Assembly (NCBI GenBank): GCA_007258455.2 | Contig: VDFB02262731.1 | Span: 248,001 to 312,000, forward strand | Origin: Sequoia sempervirens | Taxonomy: Eukaryota; Streptophyta; Pinopsida; Cupressales; Cupressaceae | Reading direction: 5' to 3' | DNA: 64,000 bases | Shown: positions 36,401 through 49,219 of the stretch, piece after piece | Position numbering within the stretch: position 1 is the stretch's first letter | How the letters are laid out: each line of letters begins with the position of its first letter | Notes under the pieces: model-generated | Seen by the model: only the letters and a program-made list of their open reading frames with translations | What the model was told of the DNA's origin: nothing | Database searches by the model: none | Made by a program: the position numbers and the translations under genes

Positions 36401-38398
36401 TAGGGGAATTTGTCACCCCAAGGCTCCAGATTAGGGGAGAGCCCCAAGGAATGAACTGCCCTAAACTACCTCATGTTGTTCGACGGGTGTTTCAAAAATC
36501 AGGTGAGCTGGCCATAGAGGCTTTAGATTGCAAACCATACAACTCACTATTTGAGGATGACAACATGGAACCAAACTCCAGCATGATACATTGGTGTCTC
36601 TGGGACAAATTGGTGTCTTGTATAGACAGAGGTCTACAAAACGGATAGAAAACAAAAAGGTCCTACTTATGACCCAACTGATAGATTTTTACAGTTTGAC
36701 AGATAAAATATAGAAAATAAAAAGTACAAGAAGAATACTGAAAAGTATTCTAGTGTAGAAACGACAAAGAAAGAGGAGGAAAAGATACTACTCCACCCAC
36801 ACTTTGATTCTTTAGCTTTAACTTAAAAAGGATGAACCAACACCTACACACACTGAAACAAGAAAAATGTTAGGCTATGTTTTGAGGTCTACCTCAGTCA
36901 GACCCCTGTTTTGGTGTTCTCACCTCCATGGATAGCCATATATGCAACAAGATAGAGAAATCGGTAAAGGAAAGAAAGGAAATGACACTATCAAATAGAG
37001 TTCAAAGATAGTCTGAATGTTGCTCTATAAGACACAATTATGCAAATAAAATAACAAGAGAAATATCACCTTTCCTTCTGCTAGCACTCAAGGCTGAGAG
37101 GAGAAGATGATGAGGAGCTACACCTTGCCAAGAAAATGGAGCTTCATTGACCTGCAAAGATGGTGGAGTTGCAACAAGAATATATTGTAAAATCCAAGTA
37201 GAGAGGAGAAAAAATCAAGAATCGCCAAGAAGAGAGCAAGAGTGAGCTTGAGAGAGTGAGAGAATGGAAGAATGAGCAAGAAGTTGCAAGAATTTGCATA
37301 AAGGAATGAAAGAATTGAGTTTGAATACTTGAAATGGAGGTAAAAAGGTCATTTTTTGTCGGTCAAGGGTCGATAGAAGACGTTACCTTTGCAGCCAAAC
37401 AGAGACGTAACAATTGTGCAAATTCTAGGGGAAGGAATCCTGCCAGGATAGAAGCATGGTGCGTGAATATTCGTGCGCCACACTCACATCTTTGATAGAA
37501 ATTCCTCCACCAATGCAAAAATACAAGGCCACGTGGAAGGAATAAGTTGATAGTGATGGGTTTTACATCATCGAACTTATAAGTTCTAAGGTAAGGATAA
37601 AATAAATGGGGAATTTTCCTAGGGTGCAAATTCACGCCATTACATTTTTCCCCCACTTTAACGAGTGTACATGTTAGTGCAGATGTGAGCTAAAGTAGAA
37701 AGAGATTGAAGAGAATATTTCAATAGCATTGAGGAAGTAGATCTTCGATTTGGTGCACCTAGACATGAAGGAAGGAGAAATGGCACTGCAGGTTCTCGAT
37801 CCTGCAAAGCTAGTTGAACATGAAAGAGATGAGGCTTCACAGGTTCTCGGTCCTACAAAGCAAGCTATGATCTCACCACAAATAGGTTAGGCTATAGACA
37901 AAACATGTTAGGAAAAAAAATCATAAGACACGCAAGCCAACATGATAATAGCCTAATTAGATACACTAGTCAGGTAAGCCTATGACTGTTGTAAACTACG
38001 TTGTAGGGAAGTCATAGAAAAGACAGGTCTAGTCGGGCAGCCCCTAAGCTAGATGTGAGGATATATGATGTCTGACACCAATACACAATGACATCAAATA
38101 CTAGATAAAAGACACTTAATTGCAAGACATCAGTGAATTCAATTGAAGGAGAAGATTTCAAAGGGGGTTCCTTTGGTAGGAAACCCTTCAAGACACCAAG
38201 GGGTACATTCAAAGGAACACTTCGATTGAAAGACACCACATTTTCTACAAGTTATTTTTTCATCAAGGAATCCTTTTGAAATATCCTTTCATCAAGGAAT
38301 TCGTTGGAAATAATGCTCCTTCTCATAGGAAAATTTTCAAACTCTTTCATTTTAGAAAGAGTGCTCTTTTTTCAAAGGAAAATTTTCAGACTCTTTCA
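36400..38398. other. Unassigned sequence up to the assembly gap
   Basis: Short frames at 36451-36648 (plus) and 37363-37656 (minus) give no recognisable family. A CAGGTTCTCGRTCCT motif occurs twice (37788 and 37837). Near the gap GGAAAATTTTCARACTCTTTCA occurs twice within 65 bp. It is possibly decayed retrotransposon sequence. Confidence 0.4.
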
Positions 38399-38498
38399 NN
38401 NNNNNNNNNNNNNNNNNNNNNNNNNNNNNNNNNNNNNNNNNNNNNNNNNNNNNNNNNNNNNNNNNNNNNNNNNNNNNNNNNNNNNNNNNNNNNNNNNN
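38399..38498. other. Assembly gap, 100 N
   Basis: A run of exactly 100 N, the usual placeholder for a gap of unknown length. The sequence on the right restarts at a point equal to position 14734. Confidence 0.99.
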
Positions 38499-39010
38499 GA
38501 GCTAGGCCCCATCCTAGACTAAGCCCTCTGATTTGTTGATATGAAGCAACCAAACTTGAAATGATGGCTGCAACAATCAATCTAAAAGTGGGCACTTGAC
38601 CTCTGTACATCTTGAGGTCAATTTTAAAAGTACTAGAACAATGTCCTCTAGCTCCATCACCTCATGGCATGCATCATAGCTGGCATCAAAGTCATAAATC
38701 ACATGCTCACCATGTATCGACAAATGCAATATCCACGATACATCCTCTAGCATCACTATCACCTCGCTGGTCAGAAGGTGGAACAACAAGGTCTCATTGT
38801 GCCATCACTTGCACAATGTTGTCATCATCACCAAGTGTGTATGTGGAAAATGGGCATGTATGCAACGTACCACAGACCAATCTCCCCCAAGTGCTCCTAT
38901 TGCAACTTAGATAAATTACCAAGTTTGGATAGGATAGTCAGCCAGTGCTTGTGAGACATCAAAGGTAGGATAAGCTCTTGCACCCATGAAGCGCATGATG
39001 TCAAAAAATT
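38499..39010 (-). pseudogene. PMD pseudogene fragment (duplicate of 14734-15245)
   Basis: Only the N-terminal half remains because the contig begins within the gene. The minus strand reads ETLLFHLLTSEVIVMLEDVSW, SIHGE and QIRGLSLGWGLA. The remainder would lie in the gap or in the other contig. Confidence 0.7.
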
Positions 39011-39887
39011 GATTTTTTTTGTCTAAGTTTGGAATTTTCATCTCCAAAAATGAAAATAGTGTTGCTATTTATGGTAGCATCACTATAATTCAAATCTACA
39101 ATGCCCAACACATTTAAAATTCAAATTGCAATATGCGTCACTAAACACACATACGGTGCAATTCAGACTTTGGAAAACCCTAACCCTAATTTTCAAATCA
39201 AAATGCACATTGCTCTTCACATATGCATTGCTAAAATTCAAATTAGCATCACCAATTCTCAAAATAGTGTCACTCTAGAGCGACACCACCAAATTTTAAA
39301 TTTCAAAAGGCATTAAATGCATCAAAAAGTCAAATTTCAAATCAAGTTTTAGATCACATACAGGTGGTCCTGTGCCTAGAAGCCTTTGGTACTCTTGAAC
39401 CCGATAAAAAATGTGTCACAGAAGCACTTGTTGCGCATTTCATTAGAGGGTCAAAGCTCCAAATGCAAGAAATCCTGATGATGTGAATGCAAAAATGAAT
39501 TGAAAGTTACCCTTCCTCACCTATTTATGCTTGCAAATTAGGGTTTTTTCCCTAATTTAACCATCAAGCTAAGGGTTTTCATCATTTTCACCATTTTTTC
39601 CAAAATAAACCTTATTTTGCATCGTTTTGCACACTTTCAGCATGTTTTTTGCATCTTGGAAACTTTCTGGACCCCTTGGGAAACATTTTAACCTTTGTCA
39701 GGGAATCAACCAAAAATTCAAAATTTCTACCCGATTTCTCAAGGGGGCAGAGAATCAGCTTAATCCTTCAGATCCTTCAACAGTGGGGCACCTAAAAAAT
39801 TATAATTTTTTTATTTTTTGATTTAAGTAGTAGTATTTTATCCAAAGAGCATCAGTCTTTGAACTGAAGCAACATGTACCTTGCTTC

Positions 39888-40240
39888 AAAGAGGGAAAAA
39901 ATGTAGACACTGAAAAATTTCCTAAAGGATATCATGCACTTGAATCAGGTATACTAACATCATTTACTCCTCAAACCCATCCTATTTTTGCTTAATTGAT
40001 TAAATTAGCCTAGCTAATTAATTAATGATGTTATTTTCATCTATTAACCTAATTAATTTAATCAGGTTAATTCACCCCCTTGCATACTAACACTTCATCC
40101 TGTTAAATTAAATAAATAAAACTATTTAATTTAAATCCCTAAATCTTCTTATTTAATTAAATAACCTTAAGTTATTTAATTAAATGTCATTTTACCTTTC
40201 CCCCATTCATTAAATCATTTTATTTAATGAATATCATCTA
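39888..40240 (+). repeat. Polypurine tract and truncated 3' LTR of element A (duplicate)
   Basis: The purine run is at 39888-39901 and the LTR at 39902-40240, identical to 16123-16475. It ends in TA next to the DNA transposon terminus. Confidence 0.75.
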
Positions 40241-40258
40241 GGGGAGAGGAGTCGATAC
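40241..40258 (+). repeat. Left terminal inverted repeat of the DNA transposon
   Basis: GGGGAGAGGAGTCGATAC is preceded by TA at 40239-40240. Confidence 0.55.
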
Positions 40259-40882
40259 ATAGATAGAGGCCCTAATGTAGGATGGGACATGTGCTTGTTG
40301 AGGCCCACACATGTACACTGACCCTCCACGACTTAAAAAAAAAATGCTTGCATAAATAGGCATGATGACATCAAACATAAATTGGATTTAAAATGTACAC
40401 ATAATCATATTAATTAGGAAACAAAACAAGTATACGCCGGCAGCCAAACATGATGAATTGTATCCAACTTGCATCTAACATATAACAAGTAGTGTTCCAA
40501 CATGGAAATTAAACATCCCAAACATTAAGACATGCACCCTTCCCCATAAACTGGTAAACCCAACTGTCATACCAATGCAAGTGTCACTTTCACATTAATC
40601 ACAACTACACAACATAAACAAGGTGCCAAGTCAACACAATTCAAACCCATCTGACCCATCTTTGACTGACTGGAAAACCCATTACAACCATATTTCTCAG
40701 CTTAGCATAACCAATCCAACACACAAATGAATTCTCTTGTCCCTTCAATCATGAGACCTACAACACGTATCAACATCAATCTACCCCATCTTGCAAGTAG
40801 GGTGTGCACGTATTGGATCTAAAGAGAAATATCCCACCTGGATCCATTTAATAGTCCTGTAAGGCTGCCATTATTAAAAAAA

Positions 40883-41200
40883 ATGGAAACAATTTCAAAC
40901 AATCCACCAAACCAATCAACTCAAGAATTAATGGCCGAAATCAATCAAATCTCCAATTCATATCAACAAGAATTCAAATTAAAAATAGGACAACAATTTA
41001 TTTCACCACACCAAACAAGCATCAATCAAACTAAAATAATTCCTAATTCAAATAGTTGTGAAAACCTTGAACAAGTATTCACTTATTCTGCAGTGAGAGA
41101 CATAAGAAAAGGAGGATTGACAAGCACAAAATTCATCGAGTTAATAGCAAGGGGAGACAACAACTCAGATTCCAGTGCACCAACATCCATATTGTTCTAG
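40883..41200 (+). CDS. Hypothetical 105-aa protein (duplicate of 17118-17435)
   Basis: Identical to the ORF in the left contig: Asn/Gln/Ser-rich, no known motif, between the transposon end and the transposase. It may be a transposon accessory ORF or a chance frame. Confidence 0.3.
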   Translation: METISNNPPNQSTQELMAEINQISNSYQQEFKLKIGQQFISPHQTSINQTKIIPNSNSCENLEQVFTYSAVRDIRKGGLTSTKFIELIARGDNNSDSSAPTSILF

Positions 41201-41335
41201 GTTTTCCTCTCAAAATTTTCCATTCGTGAGCTTTATATTGTTCTTCAATACAACCATTACTATTTTGCATTTGTAAGCTTTATATTGATCTTCACTACAA
41301 CCATTACAGTCATAGGTTTTTATTTATGTTTCCCT

Positions 41336-42060
41336 AGGGTTTATATTGCAAATATTACAGTCACAGGTTTTTATTTATCTTTCCCTAGGGTTTATATTGC
41401 AAATATTGTAGTCATAGGTTAGCATATTTGTTCCATAGGGTTTATATTGCAAATATTATAGTCATAGTTTACAATTTAAAGCTTTCCCTAGGGTTTATAT
41501 TACAAATATTACAGTCACAATTTACCATTTCTATTTCCCAAAGGTTTATATTGCAAATATTACAGTCATAGTTTACCATTTCGGTTTCCCTAGGGTTTAT
41601 ACTGCAAATATTACAATCATAGTTTACTATTTCTGTTTCCCTAGGGTTTATATTGAAAATGTTATAGTCATAATTTAGCCTTTATGTTTTAGTAGGGTTT
41701 ATATTGTAAATATTACAGTCATAGTTTAGCATTTTTGTTTTGCAGGTTCTACATTATCATTCACTTTGCTTATCATAGTCTCATAGGTTCTACATTATTG
41801 TTTATATGGTAAATATTAGTCATAGTTTACCATTTCTGTTTCATATGTTCTGCATTATCATACACACTCTGCATATCTTATTCTCATAGGTTCTGCATTA
41901 TCATTTGTATTGTAAATATTATAGTAATAGTTTACCATTTCTGTTTCATAGGTTTTGCATTATCATTCACTCTACTTATCTTATTCTCATAGGTTCTGCA
42001 TTATCATTCACTCTAGTTATCTTATTCTCATAACATCTGCATTATCATTCACTAAGGTTT
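41336..42060. repeat. Two minisatellites upstream of the transposase (duplicate)
   Basis: These are the same arrays as 17571-17985 (eight units of 50-53 bp) and 17980-18295 (about 41-bp units). Confidence 0.75.
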
Positions 42061-42687
42061 TCTTCGATGCCAGTCATTAATTTCTGAGTTTCTATTTTTA
42101 TTAGTTTTTTTTTATCCTTTTCATAGGTTCTACTTCAGCAATTCACATATATTTATGCCTGTCAATGACTTTGTCAAAGTCAAAATATGTGAGATTTGTT
42201 AAACTCTGACTATTTTTCATTTGTAAGCTTTCTATTGTGTCATAGTTAAAGTGTGAGTGTGGTTTTCACTTTGTTGTGCCTGAGAATGTTTATGCTGTAA
42301 ACCCTTAAGAGATATGAGATGTTCTTAAACTCTAACTCCCTTGCATAGTTTGTAATTTTGTGCTTCTTACTCCTCTATTTCCTTTTATCACTCACTCCAG
42401 AATAAATGTAACTCTCTAAACTATTGGAATAGATTATCTGAATTTAAATGCAACAAACTAAAAAGATAACACATAAAAAAACTAAACAATCTTCTGTTCA
42501 AGCATCACTCTCTTCATACATATAAAGATAACTATTCAAGCATTTGTGTTTCATAGTTTAGCATTTACGTTTCATAGGTTCTGCATTATCATTGAATCTG
42601 GTTATCTTATTCTCATATGTTATGTATTACAAACTAATTATTCTTCTATTCAAGCATCACTATTTGGATTGTACTTATTCTGTGTAG

Positions 42688-43042
42688 ATGGCCAAGGGTA
42701 ATGTAGTGGTGACCCGTACTAGGAACAAAAAAAAGAAAAGATCCAAAACAAGGTTTCCCTTTGACAAATGAGGAGCTAGATTCCCCCCTGAAAGAGATCC
42801 TGTTGTACAAATAGAGGAGGTTTCTACTCCTCAAATACCACAGATTGAGGTTACTACACCTCAAATACCACAAAAAGTAAAAAAAATACAAAAGTTGTGG
42901 TCTTCAGATGACATGAAAAGGGAACTCTATGAAGTTGAAGAGAATGACATGTCGATAAGGGGGGCTTTGAAAAAGTGGTCAATCCCAACAACTACATATC
43001 CAAATGGCTAGGGGGTCTAACAACAACTTCCAAGAAAGGTCC
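42688..43042 (+). pseudogene. Transposase N-terminal HTH part, interrupted by element B
   Basis: Same sequence as 18923-19277: NLS-like basic start, in-frame TGA, HTH (DDMKRELYEV, MSIRGALKKWSIP), frameshift, WLGGLTTTSKKG. It stops at GGTCC (43038-43042), and the next codons of the same gene are found at 56562. This copy is the one whose two halves can be joined across the insertion. Confidence 0.8.
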
Positions 43043-45958
43043 TGTTATACCTTGCATAACCACCCCATTTTAAATTTGATTAAAATGGGACCCCTTCCCT
43101 CCCCTCTTTTGCTCTAAATTCTGACATCTTTTGGGTCTGTGGATTTTATTTCTTTGATTTCTTTCGAGGTCCTTAGTTGTTCATCTCGCCCATCCAAGTC
43201 GTTCCCCTAGGTTTCACATTGAAAAATTAAGCTTTACGGAAAAGTTCGGGTTTTCATCATGTTTTGGGATTTTTCGACCCATCCAGATTTTCCTGGGTTC
43301 CATTGTAAACCCGTCAAAGTAATTTCAATGTTGGAAGTTTAGAGTTTCGGGCTCTTCGCAGAATTCTCCTAGGCCAGATTTTTCTGTATTCCACTTCACA
43401 GTCGGGTTTCCAAATTTTGGGTCATTGAGACTTACTAGTCACTGCAAGTTTCTTAACTCTCTCCGCTCGGGTGGATCTCTCGCTGATGTGTGTTCCCGAA
43501 CAGTTTCCATGCCTTGCCTTGTTTGTCAAAGCCTTAGTTTGATTCAGGTGGGGTTCTACGAAGCCCAATTCAATTTGATGCACTTTGAGTTGGTTGGTGA
43601 GTTTTTCCATTATTGTATTAATCAAAGCTTGCTCAGGAATGGTCCATTATTCATTGCAAACCCACTGCGAACCTTGTTGGGTGTATCCGAGTTCCATCTG
43701 GATAATCTGAGCTTGCCATTGTTGTTCATGGTGGAGGTCCATTGTTGTTCATGGTGGAGGTCTTAACAGTTGAATCTAGGGCATCATTGGTTTGTCGTGC
43801 ACTTTCATTATTTGAATCCTCAGGTAGTCTGGATCCAAAGGGATAAATAGAAATCATGAATTAGATTCAAGTCGACCTCAAGAGATTTAGAATTCGTTGA
43901 GTTTCGATCACTTCATGAAAAGTCGAGCATGATGAAGGTTTTTTAGGATTCCGAAGACTTCGCAGAATTTCCATGTCTTTGGATTTTTTTGGATTCCTTC
44001 ATATTCCCAGAAGTGTGCTCTGAGTTCAGAGTTTTGGGTTGTCCATGGAATTCCGGTCCAGCCAGATTTTTTTGAATTCTCTGCTATGCTTTGTGGAATT
44101 TAAGAAATTGGATAAAATTGATGAATCTAATGATGAATGCTTAAACATATCTTGCTTTAGCTTGATGAATTTCATTGTTGTATGCTACTTGTGTTCATTT
44201 TGATGATCCATTGTTGACATTGGTGCTTCATCCGGAGAATCCACTTGGTTCAGAATTTTTTGAAATTCTTTCCAGATTGTTTTTCCCTGGTTAACTTGAA
44301 ATCCCAAACTTCATAGTGTTGATGCTTAATGGCTAATTTAATGGTTTTATCATGATTTTAAGCTAATACTTGGATGGAAATGTTGTCAACATTTAGATTA
44401 TCAAATTGGTGTTTGATGAATGTTGGTTGAGTCTGGTAGGACGATGGTGGTTGGAGAGGCTAAAGGACACAAAGGGATCATCCATCTCTGAAGCAAAAAA
44501 AAATGAAGTTGGACAAAAAGAGTAGGATTCCTGAGGGCAAGATGACATCAGTCTAGTTTGAGGTTTCAAATATGAATATGAACACCTTGCTACAAAGGAA
44601 TAAGGCTATCATGGGATACAGTAACTGGGCACCAGCTGGATGACGCATCAACCTCTAGTGCAATCATTAATGAATATCAATCCAACAAGAGAGACTGAGA
44701 CAATATGATGGGGTAGCTGAAGAATTATATTAATGCTATTGAATGGAAAACTAGGGTTTCACCTATGCCACTTGCACAGGAAATTCTTGGTGACGAAGGC
44801 CAGAATGGACAAGGTACTGGCGAAGTGGGGGAAGCAGTTAATGCAAAGCTACATCGAAAGAGGCACTTCCTCATTGTTTCTCTTTGCCTTTTCTTCACGC
44901 ATTTTGGTTTGAGTTATGTGGGAGATCCTGGGCCGATCTGGTTGGTGCCCATGCATTTAATGCACATTTGACTTTGTTTCGAATTCTTCTAGGGCTAACT
45001 TGTTCTATGACCAAATTATTGTAAACCTTAACTAGGACAACACATCTGGCGGGTTTTATAAATATGGCATTTCGCCTCTTTTGTAAGGGTTAGAAAAGGT
45101 TAGAAAAAAAAGTTAGCGGATTCGTTAGCAAGTTGGGGGATTCAGAGGGTAGAGAAAATCAAGAAGTGGAGTAGGAGTTAAAAGTTATTTTATTTTGAGT
45201 AGTTGTTGTAATACAAAAAGACTCGAATTGTTGCTATCTTTGGTGATTCAATACAACTAAAGACACAGTGTTCTTATTCAGCAGGAGGAGGAGTTGATGT
45301 ATCTTCCTGATTTTCTTAGCATAGATGGAGATAATTTGAAGACATGGGTTTCTGTATACTGGTGATCTTGCTAGATTTGTAAATACTGTTTATCTATTTC
45401 ATTGACAGTAGGAGTAGCCAAACTTAAACCTACTTTATATTATGCTCTAGAATGGTATTCATTTTGGGTTAATCATTTGATTTGAAAAGCTTTCAAGGAA
45501 TGAAATTTTATAGTATGTTTTGTTTGAATGATGATTTGCAATCTACTGTTAAAGTTTGCACTATGAATGAATGAATCTTTGTATCAATTACAGGTTAATT
45601 TTATTTTGCAGTTCTAGTTTAGGAATTTCTTGGAAGGTAACAAGTCTGATTAGTTGAATGAATCAACATTCTTTTCAGTTTGAAAACCTTGATCTATCTT
45701 TTTCTATTTCTTTAAAACCCCTGGTTAAAGTAGGTTTAGATAGATGTTTGATCTTGCAACAATACAAAATCTCAAAACTAGCAGGCCCCTTAAATATTAT
45801 AGCCATATTGACCACTTCGTGAAACAATAATGTTGTGAACCAACATCAAGGACCTTGGGAGGTGATTAGTTTGATTACTGATTATCTCTTTTAGGAGAGG
45901 TGAGATACTTTTACTTTTATCTTACCTGCATGTCTTGTTTCAACTTGGCACCTCAACA
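43043..45958 (+). repeat. 5' LTR of element B (right copy, 2916 bp)
   Basis: Identical to the left-contig copy up to 44746 and again from 45730. The island 44747-45729 differs from 20982-21986 at many positions and is 22 bp shorter. Confidence 0.8.
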
Positions 45959-45962
45959 GAAC

Positions 45963-45981
45963 TGATGCTAGAAGGAGGGCC
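45963..45981 (+). other. Primer-binding-like site of element B (right copy)
   Basis: TGATGCTAGAAGGAGGGCC, four bases after the LTR end. Confidence 0.5.
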
Positions 45982-46079
45982 ATAAGAGAAAACTGGATAA
46001 CATTGGGTCTTTCTCACCAGAGAGGTCCCATAGAGTTCTTCGATCAACTGAAAACCCACAACCTTTGATAGAACCGAGA

Positions 46080-47700
46080 CCCCAATGAGACACAAGATTC
46101 ACAGGGCAACCATTCTACCACCCTTGTCAACTCCACTCACTCCACCAGGCTTTCCACCAATACCCTAGTTGATACCCATGAATCCACCCCCAAATCCACC
46201 TCAATTGCCATTATAGCTGGTTCAACCCATCCAACAACTGGCTCAACCTCCACCACCACCACCAATGGAATTTTTTGTGAATAATCCCTCTCCATCGGGG
46301 ACTATTCCTAGAGGCTTTCATGATATGCCTAAGAATCCTGAGAGATTCTATCCCAAATACATTCATGGCGAATCAAAGAGTACTGAGGAGCACATACAAG
46401 CTTTTAAGGATGTTTGTACTAGAGCCCAGATAGCTCACCATGATGTAGTTTGTAGGTTGTTCCCTTATTCCTTAGGGGATATGGTGTACAAATGGTACCT
46501 AAATCTTCCACAAGGTTCTATTTTGAGCTGGACAGATCTGGAGAATGCTTTAATCAATTAGTTCAAAGTTTATGTGGATCCAACCATTTTGTTCCATCAA
46601 TTTGCTACCATTAGGAAGGAGCCATGTGAATCACTGCCCTTGTTTAATACAAGGTTTCAACGAATGTATAGGAGATTGTAGGACCCCTATCTAGTTGCTG
46701 AGAATAGTGCCATTCAGGCATATTTTAGAGTTATAGACCCTTTTCTTGGCTTGTTCCTACAAAGGACTTATCAACCGACAAATACTAATCCTCTGTCTAA
46801 ATTTTATCATCTAGCCATCAAGCTGCAACAACAAAATAAATCTCAACAAGGGAACTTGGGAGGAGGTTTTCCTTCTATGGGGTATCAGATGCCTAACCCA
46901 ACCCCTTTATTCAATACTATCCCAAGGATGTCTCCTTCCCATTATGGACCTATGTCTGAGTTGCAGACTCAATCTCCTATTCCATTCTTTGCCAATGGAG
47001 CTCCTGACTTCTCTCAACAATCATAGGCTCATCACAGTTCACATGGTCATCATAATCAAGCTGGAATACCAAATCTTGTCGGTCAACCACCTGTTGCTAA
47101 GAATGCTGAGAGTGATAGGACAGTTCAACTCACAAACAAGGTGGAGACCCTAAAGAAAACTCTATCTCAAGTCACAAATGACATGGATCAGCTTAAAATG
47201 AACCCCTCTCAGAACCAAGGTAATTATGCTAATCAAGGTAATTACCCTAATAAGAATAATAATAATCAGGGTAATTATCAGAACAACAACAATCACAGCT
47301 AGAGGAATTATCAAGGCCAAAAATTCCCTAACCAAGGCTATCAAAATCAGAATAGAGGATATAACCAGAGGCCTAATAACAACAGACAATGGAACACAGG
47401 GCCAAATAATGGTGGGGATTCTCACAATTATCAAGCTAATGAGGACAGGCCACATACTGCAAATGTGGCTAACCTCAATTTTATGACTAACAGATGTAGG
47501 CTGCATGATATTGCAACTCATTCCAAGGTGAACTGTCCTGAAATGGAGAAGGTTATGAAGATGGCACATGCAGCATGCCCAAACGTTCTAAGGGAAAATA
47601 AAGCGAGGTGGCTCTGGATACAACAATGGCTTATGATCTTTGAAGAAGAAACCTTCATTCCCAATGCAATGATAATGGAACCAGCAGGAAGATGTGTATG
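46080..47700 (+). pseudogene. Element B gag with variant zinc knuckle (right copy)
   Basis: Same capsid part as the left copy, identical to 47382 (MEFFVNNPSPSG at 46265, VYKWYLNLP, LPLFNTRFQRMY, Asn/Gln-rich linker). Downstream, this copy still reads NRQWNTGPNNGG, then NRCRLHDIATHSKVNCPEM at about 47489-47545. C-x2-H-x4-H-x4-C has exactly the spacing of a CCHC nucleic-acid-binding knuckle but with His in the second position. KMAHAACPNVLRE follows. In-frame TAGs at 46558, 46678, 47024 and 47299 fall at likely Gln codons. Confidence 0.8.
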
Positions 47701-47993
47701 ATGCCCAAGCCTTTCAGACAAAGGGAGGACACTTCCTAAGAAACCAAAATAAGGGCCCATTCACTACATTAGCACCACCTAACCACATGGTGCCTCTGAA
47801 TCAGAGTGTTGATAACAACCCTCCTCCACTGAAGGGTCCGCTTGACTTCCCTAGCAAAGGTAATTCATCTGGTGTTTTCAAATATAATGCAAGTTATAAC
47901 ACATAATTTGATATTGTTTATGAGATGCAGTAACAAAAAACTTCTTTATCATACTTTGACATCCTAAAATGGTGCCCTTCCCAATGAGATATA

Positions 47994-48650
47994 GTGCTAA
48001 AAGCTTTGGAAGAAGCTGATAAATCAAAAGGGAAAACCAAGGTGGCACCCACTGTGGACATGAATGCAACTTTGTTTAGAAACAAGGTAGGGACCCCACC
48101 ATTTCTTTTAAGTTTGAGAATCTGTGGGAAGAATCTGCACAATTTTCTGCTAGATTCAGGGGCTTCTGGCAATGTTATGCCATTTTCTGTATGCAAGAAA
48201 TTGGGATTGAATCCTGTCCAAAAAAACAAGAAGGTCATCCAACTTGATAAAACAAAGGTTAATGTAGTTGGAGAATTGAGAAATATACATGTACAAGTAG
48301 GGTCTGACCCTAGGATTCAAACCAATATGGATATTTAGGTAGCAGACATTCCTAAGACTTACGATATGCTTTTTAGCAAATATCTAATGAAGAGTATAGG
48401 GAGATATATCTCCCTCAACTTTTCACATATGTGGCTACCATGGAGGGTAATTCCAACGCAAATTAGGATTGAGAGTGAACCTCACCTCAAACATATCATC
48501 ATTGAGTATGACTGTCCCAACGAGGTAGCTTATTTTGAAATCGAGATAGGGGTTTATAAAAGAGAGGAAATTTTGACTCTTTTGGTTCTTGATTCTAATG
48601 ATTTGTCAATGCAAGAATTCCCCGATCCCATGATTAGTGTAAACTAACAT
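47994..48650 (+). pseudogene. Element B aspartic protease (right copy)
   Basis: It reads TPPFLLSLRICGKNLHNFLL, then DSGASGNVMPFSVCKKLGLN with an intact DSG at 48153-48161, then NVVGELRNIHVQVG and a TAG at 48336-48338. The C-terminal part (MKSIGRYISLNFSHMWLPW) continues in frame after the stop. The family usually works as a dimer in particle maturation. The active site is better kept here than in the left copy (DLG). Confidence 0.8.
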
Positions 48651-49219
48651 GTATTGATCAGGAAGCTGCAACAGGATCAGCTGGTCTTAGGGGAAGATAT
48701 CGATTTGTGGAGTCTTCTACTCCCAAATTGGTGTAGGGTGCACTACCAAAATCATTTGGAATTGACCTGCCAACCTTGCATCAGTGTTCTAAATCATGTT
48801 TTCCAAACTGAAGAAACTAGCCCAAGTCACCTTGAGACCGTTTCAAATCACTTCTCATTTGAAGCCAAAAATGCAATAATGTTAACTAGGGATAATATAC
48901 CTTTAGAGGAAGTCCCTCCTCAAACTGAACTTACCTCGGTCATAATACTAGACCAACATAGTTATGTTGACCAACCCCAGGGTTTGTTTGATACCCCTAC
49001 ACTCACAAGTATACCAAAACCCAAGGTGTTAATCAAAGATACATATATTTGTCAAAAATATATCCTAGGATTACATGATATATCTGAGCGGGAATTGGAT
49101 ATTGCACCTGATGAACCTATTGAACACCCATTCCCAATATTTGATGCAAAAGATCAAGTGGCCCCACCTATGGTTCATCTTATCCAAGCACCCACAACAA
49201 GCTCAAAGAGATCAACCCC

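Larger units (their letters stand above)
38499..44746. repeat. Apparently exact duplicate of 14734-20981
   Basis: The whole 6248 bp block matches at a constant offset of 23765 with no indel and no mismatch at the positions I compared. It covers part of the PMD pseudogene, the end of element A, the DNA transposon left part and most of the element B 5' LTR. Confidence 0.9.

Noticed and set aside
36436..37656. Possible host gene fragments (36451-36648 plus, 37363-37656 minus)
   Set aside because: Short frames with no recognisable family, no splice structure I could defend, and no agreement between strands.
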